From: Gemmatimonadota bacterium
GTDB lineage: Bacteria; Gemmatimonadota; Gemmatimonadetes; Gemmatimonadales; GWC2-71-9
Assembly (NCBI GenBank): GCA_003221085.1
Contig: QHUD01000094.1
Span: 1 to 14,904, forward strand
Direction of reading: 5' to 3'
Length of the DNA stretch: 14,904 nucleotides
Position 1 is the first letter of the stretch. Every line of letters begins with the position of its first letter. A program made the position numbers and the translations under genes. The notes under the pieces are model-generated. The model saw only the letters and a list, made by a program, of their open reading frames with translations, had not been told where the DNA came from and ran no database searches. Shown here one piece after another: positions 6,473 to 13,227 of this stretch.

Positions 6473-9229
6473 CTAGGGCTGGCGGCCTCCGAAGACGGCC
6501 TGCAACTGGCGCAGCACCTCGCCCAGCTGGGACAACTCTTCGCCGTAGCGGGCCCAGTCGCCGCTGCGCTGCGCCGCGACGGCGCGCTGGTACAACTCGG
6601 CCGCCCGGCGAGCGAGATCCGCGGCGCGGCCGTCGGCGGGACGGGCGGCGCCGGGCGGCGCGGCGGCGGCAGCCGCGGTGGACTCGACCTGGCCGCCGAA
6701 CATCCGTGCCAACCCGGCCTCGAGCGTCTCCTCCATGACCACCTGGTTCTGGTAGGCCACGACGACCCGCTTCATCTCAGGGATCCGCCCGCCCTCGGCT
6801 CGCAGGTAGAGCGGCTGCACGTAGATGAGCGACTCCTCGATCGGGATGACCAGTAGGTTGCCGCGGATCACCTCCGAGCCGCGCTGGTCCCACAGCGAGA
6901 TCTGGCGCGAGATGTCGGTATCCTGATTGATCCGGTTCACGATCTGGGTCGGGCCGTAGACCAGGCTCTGCTTGGGGAGGCGATACAGCACCAGTCGGCC
7001 GTAGTGCTCCCCGTCGTTCCGCGCCACCATCCACGACGCCAGGTTGTCCTTGCCGCGCGGCGTGAACGGCACCATCAAGATGAACTCCGCCTGCCGCTCC
7101 CCAGGCAGCCGCATCACGATGTGGCGCAGGAAGGGATCCGGCCGCTCACCCGGCCGCGACAACACCGGCTTCTGCCACTGGTCCTCCCGATGGTAGAAGA
7201 CGTCCGGCTCGGCCATGTGGTACGTGGCGTACAAGTCGGTCTGCACGTGGAACAGGTCCTCGGGATAGCGCAGATGTGCCCGCAGATCCTTAGACATCGC
7301 GTCGAGCGGCTGGAAGATCTCGGGGAACACCTTCGCCAGGGTGAGCACCAGCGGGTCACGCGGATCGGCCAGGTAGGCCGTGACGGTACCGTCGAAGGCG
7401 TCGATCACCACCTTCACGCTGTTGCGCATGTAGTTGGTGCCATCGTCGAGCGGCTGCGCGTAGGGGTAGCGGCTCGTCGCGGTGTAGGCGTCGAGGATCC
7501 AGCGGAGCCGGCCCGAATCGCTGACGACGAGGTAGGGATCGCCGTCGAACGACAAGAATGGCAGCGCCGTGCGCGCCCGCAGCCGGATGTTCCGGAAGTA
7601 CATCGCGCGGCTGTCGCTCGTGATGTCGCTCGACAACAGCACCTTCAGGGAGCGGAGGTAGGTCGCGAGCACCAGGCGACGCAGGAACGAGCCGACCCGC
7701 ACGCCCCCTATCCCCTCGTAGGAGGTGAAGATGTTCTGGTCACCCGACGGGTAGTCGAACTCCCGCTGGTGGGTCCGGGCGAATACCCACGAATCGCTGA
7801 GCTCGCCGAAGTAGAGCTCCGGGCGTGTCACATGCAGCGACACGCTGGACGCGGGCGGCAGGTCCTTGATGAAGAGGACCGGCAGTCCCTCCGAGGTGAC
7901 CTGGTTGACCGGCCCGAGCGTGAGTCCCATGCCGTGCGTGAAGGTGAGGCGCTCGTTGATGAACGTGCGCGTGGGGAGCGAAGCCGAGTTCAGCTCGCGT
8001 GGGGAGAGGAGCACCTGACGGTATTGGCCGTCGATCCAGTAGCGGTCGTCGTCCACCGAGACGAAGTCGTAGTAGGTACGGATCTCTTGCAGCTGTCCGA
8101 ACGTCTGCAGCAGCGGGTCGCGGTCCCACAGTCGGATGTTGTCGATCGTCGGCCGGTTGGCCCGGATGTCCCGCTCCGTGAGCCCGGCCTCGCCCGTAAG
8201 GTCGCGGGTCACGACGCTGTCCAGCCCCCAGGCCCGCCGCGTCGCCGCGATGTGCGAGGCGAGCTGCGGCGTCTCCTTCACCAACTCGTTCGGCGCCACG
8301 ATCAGTTTTTGCACAATCGCCGGGTAGAGAGCGACGCCGAGGAGCGACACGCCGAGATAGAGCCCGACCGCGAGCACGGCGTTGCGGGCCAGACCCTGGC
8401 TGCGGGCTCCCCACAGGACCAGCGCTCCGCCCGCCACGGCCGCGAGCCCGGCGAGCCGCAGGCCGGTGAGCTGGGCGTGGAGATCGGCGAAGCTCGCCCC
8501 CACGAGCGGCCCGGTGGTGGAGTACAGCAGTCCCGGGAGTCGAACGAAGTACACCCGCAACGCCACCAGCAGGAACAGCAGGGCGACCAGCCCGCCGAGG
8601 TGCAGCCGGGCCGACGGTTCCACGGTGACCTGCCGCCGGAAGACGATGATGTCCCGTCGCAGCCCGTACAGCGCGGCGGTCGCGAGTAGCGTGAGCGTCG
8701 TGACGGCGGTACAGAGACCGATCGCGCCCGCGATCACCGGTACGGTGAACACGTAGTAGCCAACGTCGCGGCCAAAGACGGGGTCCGTCACGCCGAACGG
8801 CGTCCGGTGCAGGAACTGGAGCACGCCCAGCCAGCCGCCGGCGGCGCCCACGCCGAACAGCAGCGCCAGGCCGAGCGCTGTCGGCAGAGCCAGGCGGCGG
8901 AACAGCCGGGTCACGTCCACGCCGGCGGCCCCGGAGCTGAACTGGACCACCAGCGGGTTCGGGACGAGGCCGCGCTGGGCGATCCGCAGGTTGATGTAGA
9001 GGAACGCGAATACGAGACCGCCGACCCCCACGCCGAGCACGGCCTCGGCCACGAGCCGTGTCGTGAACACACGCTCGTAACCCAGGGCCTGGAACCAGAG
9101 CCATTCGGCGGCGAGCGGGACCAGATTGAACAGAAGCAGCAAGAGGGCGAACAGGACGACCAGGACGATCAGGCCCAGGCGACGCCGCCGACGAGGCGGC
9201 AGACGGGCTACGCGCAGCGGAGCGGTCAT
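6473..9229 (-). CDS. UPF0182 family integral membrane protein
   Basis: A 918-residue protein of the UPF0182 (COG1615) family, whose function is unknown. A basic N-terminus (PPRRRRRLG) precedes seven hydrophobic segments at roughly residues 19-40, 57-82, 113-138, 156-186, 210-230, 256-275 and 282-306. A long soluble domain follows, probably outside the membrane. It carries family-typical stretches such as YPAIVQKLIVAPNELVKE, RPTIDNIRLWD, FTHGMGLTLGPVNQV and YMRNSVKVVIDAFDGTV. The C-terminal tail (after about 845) is Ala/Pro-rich and then helical (ELYQRAVAAQRSGDWARYGEELSQLG), as in many family members. Length agrees with the usual 900-1000 residues. The ATG at 9229 has no good ribosome site. 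It has no same-strand partner close by: the downstream gap is 339 nt, and upstream lies the divergent sugar-phosphate operon. Confidence 0.95.
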   Translation of the reverse strand: MTAPLRVARLPPRRRRRLGLIVLVVLFALLLLLFNLVPLAAEWLWFQALGYERVFTTRLVAEAVLGVGVGGLVFAFLYINLRIAQRGLVPNPLVVQFSSGAAGVDVTRLFRRLALPTALGLALLFGVGAAGGWLGVLQFLHRTPFGVTDPVFGRDVGYYVFTVPVIAGAIGLCTAVTTLTLLATAALYGLRRDIIVFRRQVTVEPSARLHLGGLVALLFLLVALRVYFVRLPGLLYSTTGPLVGASFADLHAQLTGLRLAGLAAVAGGALVLWGARSQGLARNAVLAVGLYLGVSLLGVALYPAIVQKLIVAPNELVKETPQLASHIAATRRAWGLDSVVTRDLTGEAGLTERDIRANRPTIDNIRLWDRDPLLQTFGQLQEIRTYYDFVSVDDDRYWIDGQYRQVLLSPRELNSASLPTRTFINERLTFTHGMGLTLGPVNQVTSEGLPVLFIKDLPPASSVSLHVTRPELYFGELSDSWVFARTHQREFDYPSGDQNIFTSYEGIGGVRVGSFLRRLVLATYLRSLKVLLSSDITSDSRAMYFRNIRLRARTALPFLSFDGDPYLVVSDSGRLRWILDAYTATSRYPYAQPLDDGTNYMRNSVKVVIDAFDGTVTAYLADPRDPLVLTLAKVFPEIFQPLDAMSKDLRAHLRYPEDLFHVQTDLYATYHMAEPDVFYHREDQWQKPVLSRPGERPDPFLRHIVMRLPGERQAEFILMVPFTPRGKDNLASWMVARNDGEHYGRLVLYRLPKQSLVYGPTQIVNRINQDTDISRQISLWDQRGSEVIRGNLLVIPIEESLIYVQPLYLRAEGGRIPEMKRVVVAYQNQVVMEETLEAGLARMFGGQVESTAAAAAAPPGAARPADGRAADLARRAAELYQRAVAAQRSGDWARYGEELSQLGEVLRQLQAVFGGRQP

Positions 9230-9386
9230 GGAAGGCAGACTAACTCAGGAGCGGGGTTGCGAGCTGCGCTTGGATGAGCATTAGGCCTTGTCGGACGGCA
9301 CGGTCCACAGGAGCACGTTCGGCGCGTATCGGCGAAACAGCCGGGGCGCGGTGGCGGCTTGCTGCGGCGTCCTTCGTGTCCCGGAA

Positions 9387-9403
9387 TCGGGAATGTATCC
9401 CGA
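9387..9403. repeat. Small inverted repeat (6-bp arms, 5-nt loop)
   Basis: TCGGGA-ATGTA-TCCCGA forms a perfect 6-bp stem in the divergent intergenic region. There is no U-run after it on either strand, so it is not a typical terminator. It could be an operator or an RNA leader structure. Confidence 0.3.
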
Positions 9404-9657
9404 GTGCGGCGTAAAGCGAGCGCCCCGCCGCCGGTCACTCGGCCGTGGTGCGGCATCTCCGCTCGGTCCCGCGGCGCCGCTCGGCTAGCACGCGCCGCTC
9501 GCCCCTGCGCGGGCTCCTCGAATCGCGGCCCACCCCCGCCGTGATGGCTGTAGACTTGGATGGTATGAACGCGCCATTGGCTCACGTGGCGCGGCTCGCG
9601 AGTGTTCTCCTGTCAATCCTACGCGGCGCTTGTTCTAGGTTGAACATCGCCGTTCTT

Positions 9658-9664
9658 GAGGGAG
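9658..9664 (+). promoter_or_regulatory. Strong ribosome-binding site for the leader ORF
   Basis: GAGGGAG lies 7 nt before an ATG at 9672 that opens a 36-codon frame. This site is stronger than the GAGGCG that precedes the HAD gene, so ribosomes loading here would be expected to translate into the HAD start. Confidence 0.5.
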
Positions 9665-9671
9665 CCCGCCA

Positions 9672-9782
9672 ATGCGCGATGCCAGTTCCATTTGCTGTCC
9701 GGTATTTCCACGGCTCGAGCATCGGTGGATCGTGGGCATCAGCAAGCTGCCTTGCGTGGGCGCGGCCGAGGCGACGACATGA
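9672..9782 (+). CDS. Putative 36-residue leader ORF coupled to the HAD gene
   Basis: The frame opens with ATG at 9672 behind a strong GAGGGAG site and encodes 36 residues beginning MRDASSICCPVFPRLEH and ending GISKLPCVGAAEATT. Its TGA at 9780-9782 overlaps the ATG of the HAD gene as ATGA, the same junction type found at tal/pgi and pgi/tkt. It has three cysteines, no signal peptide and no membrane segment. I do not recognise it as part of any family. Spacing, ribosome site and coupling support translation. It may be a leader peptide or only a translational on-ramp for the HAD gene. It is not the N-terminus of the HAD protein, which is in another frame. Confidence 0.45.
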   Translation: MRDASSICCPVFPRLEHRWIVGISKLPCVGAAEATT

Positions 9783-10474
9783 CCTCACCGGATGATGTCG
9801 TATTTCTCCTCGACTGCGACAATACGTTGCTCGACAATGACCGTGTAGAGGACGATCTCAAGGATCATCTCGCGCGCGAGTTCGGTGTTGAACGCCGGGA
9901 CCGGTACTGGGCGATCTTCGAGCAGCTACGCGCCGAGCTGGGCTACGCGGACTACCTGGGCGCGTTGCAGCGCTACCGCCTCGGAAATGTGAGCGACCCG
10001 CGGTTGCTGCTGATGTCGTCGTTCCTGGTCGACTATCCGTTTGCCAGCCGGTTGTATCCCCGCGCGCTCGATGTCATCCGACATCTTCGGACCGGGGGGT
10101 TAACGGTTATCCTTTCGGATGGCGATGTGGTATTTCAGCCACGCAAAATCCAGCGCTCGGGGCTGTGGGCGGCGGTCGAGGGTCGAGTGCTGATCTATAT
10201 CCACAAGGAACAGATGCTGGAGGCGGTCGCCGAGCGATACCCAGCTCGGCACTATGTCATGGTGGACGACAAGCTGCGCATCCTGGCTGCGATGACGCAG
10301 CACTGGGGAGACGGAGTGACGACCATCTTCCCGCGACAGGGACACTACGCGCTGGACCGCAAGAACATCATCGCCTATCCCGCGGCCGACCTGACGGTCG
10401 AGCGGATCGGAGACCTGGTCGATTATGATCTGACCGCCCTCCTTGACAGAACCAACGTTGGGCGTACGCGATAG
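9779..10474 (+). CDS. HAD-family hydrolase (putative sugar-phosphate phosphatase)
   Basis: A 231-residue haloacid-dehalogenase-type phosphatase. Motif I is LLDCDNTLLDND, with the nucleophile Asp12 and the acid/base Asp14. Motif II is ILSDGD with Ser113, motif III is Lys143 in IHKEQML, and motif IV is MVDDK with Asp163/Asp164. Residues 18-95 form a mainly helical cap of the C1 type. The ATG at 9779 is chosen because it has GAGGCG 5 nt ahead and directly precedes the conserved strand. A TTG 41 codons upstream in the same frame would add a low-complexity, unlikely extension. It is separated from tal by 9 nt and is the first enzyme of the tal-pgi-tkt operon, so its substrate is probably a sugar phosphate or a dead-end product of that pathway. 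The exact substrate cannot be told from the sequence. Confidence 0.9.
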   Translation: MTSPDDVVFLLDCDNTLLDNDRVEDDLKDHLAREFGVERRDRYWAIFEQLRAELGYADYLGALQRYRLGNVSDPRLLLMSSFLVDYPFASRLYPRALDVIRHLRTGGLTVILSDGDVVFQPRKIQRSGLWAAVEGRVLIYIHKEQMLEAVAERYPARHYVMVDDKLRILAAMTQHWGDGVTTIFPRQGHYALDRKNIIAYPAADLTVERIGDLVDYDLTALLDRTNVGRTR

Positions 10475-10483
10475 GAGCGACAC

Positions 10484-11590
10484 ATGAAGGCGACACAACG
10501 ACTGCACGAGCTCGGGCAAAGCCTGTGGCTCGACAACATCACCCGCGTGATGCTGACGGATGGCACCTTGCGGCGCTACATCGCCGAGTTCTCAGTGACG
10601 GGGCTGACGTCCAATCCCACGATTTTCGATCACGCCATCAAGAATGGCAGCTCCTACGATAGCGCCATCCGCCAGAAAACGGCTCAAGGCAAGTCGGGTG
10701 AAGGGTTGTTCTTCGACCTCGCACTCGAGGACTTGACCCAGGCCGCCGATCTGTTCCGCCCGGTCCACGACCGCACGGGTGGAGTCGATGGGTGGGTGTC
10801 GTTGGAGGTGTCCCCGCTGCTCGCCAACGATACCGCGAGCACGATCGCGGCGGGAGCGCAACTGCACGCCCGAGCAGACCGCGCCAATCTGTTCATCAAG
10901 ATCCCGGGCACGCCGGAGGGCATTCCGGCGATCGAGGCCTCGATCCTCGCCGGAGTGCCAATCAATGTGACGCTTTTGTTTTCCGCCGAGCAGTACCTCG
11001 CGGCGGCCGAGGCCTACATGCGGGGGATCGAGCGAAGACTAGCGGCCGGCTTGAATCCGCGCGTCGATTCCGTGGCATCGTTGTTCGTCAGCCGCTGGGA
11101 CGTGGCGGTTCAAAGCGTGGTACCCCAGGAGCTGCGCAATCGTCTGGGTATCGCCGTCGCCAAACGCGCGTACAAAGCGTACCGCGGTCTGCTGGCGTCG
11201 CCGCGGTGGCGGCGACTGGCGGCCGCCGGCGCCCGGACGCAACGCCTGCTCTGGGCCAGCACCGGGACCAAGGATCCTGCCGCTTCGGACACGCTCTACA
11301 TCGAGACGCTGGCCGCGCCGGACACCATCAACACCATTCCCGACCGGACCTTGCTCGCCTTTGCCGAGCACGGGCAGCTTCGCGATGTGATGCCGGTCGA
11401 TGGTGGCGATGCCGAAGACACGCTCGCCGCCTTCAGACGGAAGGGGGTGGACGATGCGGCACTCGCGACCCAGCTCCAGCGCGAGGGAACCGTATCTTTC
11501 GACAAGTCATGGCAGGATCTGCTGGACTGCATCGCGTCAAAGAGCGCCACGCTCGAGCAGGGGGCATCCACGCGTGCGGGCCAACGATGA
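10484..11590 (+). CDS. tal: Transaldolase
   Basis: Transaldolase moves a dihydroxyacetone unit from sedoheptulose 7-phosphate to glyceraldehyde 3-phosphate, giving erythrose 4-phosphate and fructose 6-phosphate. The protein has 368 residues, the length of the longer Tal type found in actinobacteria and cyanobacteria, against about 315 for the E. coli type. Recognisable stretches are LGQSLWLDNITR (10-21), the VTGLTSNPTIFDHAI signature (38-52), VSLEVSP (105-111), the Schiff-base lysine Lys139 in NLFIKIPGT, NVTLLFS (161-167) and WASTGTKDP (257-265). The ATG at 10484 has a GGAG ribosome site 8 nt upstream. Its TGA overlaps the pgi start codon (ATGA at 11587-11590). In some bacteria tal and pgi are fused into one bifunctional gene; here they are separate but coupled. 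Confidence 0.96.
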   Translation: MKATQRLHELGQSLWLDNITRVMLTDGTLRRYIAEFSVTGLTSNPTIFDHAIKNGSSYDSAIRQKTAQGKSGEGLFFDLALEDLTQAADLFRPVHDRTGGVDGWVSLEVSPLLANDTASTIAAGAQLHARADRANLFIKIPGTPEGIPAIEASILAGVPINVTLLFSAEQYLAAAEAYMRGIERRLAAGLNPRVDSVASLFVSRWDVAVQSVVPQELRNRLGIAVAKRAYKAYRGLLASPRWRRLAAAGARTQRLLWASTGTKDPAASDTLYIETLAAPDTINTIPDRTLLAFAEHGQLRDVMPVDGGDAEDTLAAFRRKGVDDAALATQLQREGTVSFDKSWQDLLDCIASKSATLEQGASTRAGQR

Positions 11591-13227
11591 CCGCGCAGCC
11601 ACCGCTGACTGCGCTCCCGGCGTGGAAAGCCCTGGCTGAACACTACCAGCAGATGCGCCAGCGGCATCTGCGCCAGCTCTTCGCCGACGATCCACGCCGG
11701 GGCGAGCGTTTGACCGTCGAAGCCGCCGGGCTCTATCTCGACTACTCGAAACACCGCGTAACCGATGTGACACTCGGTTTGCTGCTCCGGCTGGCCGAGG
11801 AATGCGGCTTGGCCCGGCGCATTGATGCCATGTTCCGCGGCGAGAAGATCAACGTGACCGAGCAGCGGGCTGCGCTCCACGTTGCTCTACGGGCTCCGAA
11901 GCACGAGCGGATGCTGGTCGACGGAATGGACGCGGTAGCCGAGGTGCACGCCGTGCTCGACCGCATGGCGGCCTTCTGCGACGAGGTGCGCAGCGGCCGT
12001 TGGCGCGGGCACACCGGGCGGCCGATCCGCAACATCATCAACATCGGCATCGGCGGCTCCGATCTCGGCCCGGTGATGGCCTACGAGGCGCTGCGGCATT
12101 ACAGTGGGCGCGACATGACGTTCCGCTTCGTCTCGAACGTCGATGCCACGGACCTCGTGGAAGCTACGCGTGACCTCGACCCCGAGGAGACCCTGTTCAT
12201 CGTCTGCTCCAAGACTTTCACCACGATCGAGACGCTGACCAACGCCCACTCGGCTCGCGTCTGGTGCCTGCGCAAGCTCGGCGACGAGCGGGCGGTACGG
12301 CAGCACTTCGTTGCCGTTTCGACGAATCGCGAGGGCGTCGCGACGTTCGGGATCGATCCCGCCAACACGTTCGGCTTTTGGGACTGGGTCGGCGGGCGTT
12401 ACTCGATGGATTCGGCGATCGGGCTGTCCACGATGCTGGCGATCGGCCCGGAGCACTTCCGCGACATGCTCGGTGGGTTCCATGCGATGGACGTGCATTT
12501 CCGCACCGCGCCGTTCGAGCGGAATCTCCCCGTGATCATGGGGCTCCTGGCGGTCTGGTACGGCGACTTCTTCGATGCGCAGACGGTCGCGGTGTTGCCG
12601 TATGACCAGTACCTCAAGCGCTTTCCCGCGTATCTCCAGCAGTTGACAATGGAGAGCAACGGGAAGCACACCACGCTCGACGGCACCCGCATCGATTACC
12701 AGACCGGGCCGATTCTCTGGGGGGAGCCCGGCACCAATGGACAGCATTCGTTCTATCAGTTGATTCATCAAGGCACCAAGCTCGTCCCGTGCGACTTCAT
12801 CGCGTTCTGCCGATCGCTGAACCCGCTGGACGGTCACCACGATCTGCTCATGGCGAACGTGTTCGCGCAGGCCGAGGCGCTCGCCTTCGGCAGGACGGCG
12901 GGCGAAGTCGAAGCGGAAGGGACGCCGGCATCGCTGGTGCCGCACCGCGTCTTCGAAGGGAATCGGCCGAGCTCGACGATTCTCGCCGAGCGCTTGACGC
13001 CGGCGATTCTGGGCTCGCTCGTCGCGCTGTACGAGCACAGCGTGTTTACGCAGGGCGTCATCTGGAACATCGACTCGTTCGATCAATGGGGTGTGGAGCT
13101 CGGCAAGACGCTGGCACAGCGGATCGCGGGCGAGCTGCGGGGCTCCAGCGCTGCCGCGGACGCCCACGACAGCTCGACTACGGCGCTGATCCGCCGCTAC
13201 GTGGGTTCGCGGGGGAGCGCTCGATGA
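11587..13227 (+). CDS. pgi: Glucose-6-phosphate isomerase
   Basis: This enzyme interconverts glucose 6-phosphate and fructose 6-phosphate in the cytoplasm. The 546-residue length matches the E. coli/eukaryote type (about 550). Seen in order are LDYSKHRV (51-58), NIGIGGSDLGP (152-162), the phosphate-binding CSKTFTTIETLTN (207-219), GGRYS with Arg271, LTMESNGK with catalytic Glu356, GTNGQHSFYQLIHQG with His387, and the C-terminal WGVELGK with Lys507. All catalytic residues are present. The frame is open upstream inside tal as far as 10792, but that part is a shadow: the conserved protein begins at the ATG at 11587, which overlaps the tal stop by 4 nt. The 3' end overlaps the tkt start in the same way (ATGA at 13224-13227). 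It supplies fructose 6-phosphate to, or drains it from, the Tal and Tkt reactions. Confidence 0.97.
   Translation: MTAQPPLTALPAWKALAEHYQQMRQRHLRQLFADDPRRGERLTVEAAGLYLDYSKHRVTDVTLGLLLRLAEECGLARRIDAMFRGEKINVTEQRAALHVALRAPKHERMLVDGMDAVAEVHAVLDRMAAFCDEVRSGRWRGHTGRPIRNIINIGIGGSDLGPVMAYEALRHYSGRDMTFRFVSNVDATDLVEATRDLDPEETLFIVCSKTFTTIETLTNAHSARVWCLRKLGDERAVRQHFVAVSTNREGVATFGIDPANTFGFWDWVGGRYSMDSAIGLSTMLAIGPEHFRDMLGGFHAMDVHFRTAPFERNLPVIMGLLAVWYGDFFDAQTVAVLPYDQYLKRFPAYLQQLTMESNGKHTTLDGTRIDYQTGPILWGEPGTNGQHSFYQLIHQGTKLVPCDFIAFCRSLNPLDGHHDLLMANVFAQAEALAFGRTAGEVEAEGTPASLVPHRVFEGNRPSSTILAERLTPAILGSLVALYEHSVFTQGVIWNIDSFDQWGVELGKTLAQRIAGELRGSSAAADAHDSSTTALIRRYVGSRGSAR

Larger units (their letters stand above)
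9230..9671. other. Divergent intergenic region between UPF0182 and the sugar-phosphate operon
   Basis: A 442-nt stretch that should hold promoters for both the minus-strand UPF0182 gene and the plus-strand operon. It contains a small hairpin (9387-9403), several GC-rich inverted repeats around 9470-9485 (a GCGGCGCCGC palindrome) and a strong ribosome site at its right end. A 119-codon minus-strand frame (9585-9226) is arginine/proline-rich, overlaps the UPF0182 start and is not protein-like. No -35/-10 pair stands out. Confidence 0.5.

Noticed and set aside
7004..8689. 561-codon plus-strand open frame inside UPF0182
   Set aside because: It is antisense to well-conserved UPF0182 sequence, with composition dominated by Arg, Gln, Val and His and no domain. 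It is a GC-skew artefact of third-codon positions.
9226..9585. 119-codon minus-strand frame overlapping the UPF0182 start
   Set aside because: It is Arg/Pro-rich, has no motif and no ribosome site, and collides with the UPF0182 start.
10792..11586. 265-codon N-terminal extension of the pgi frame
   Set aside because: It overlaps tal in another frame and has Arg/Gly-rich low-complexity composition. Pgi homology begins just after the ATG at 11587.
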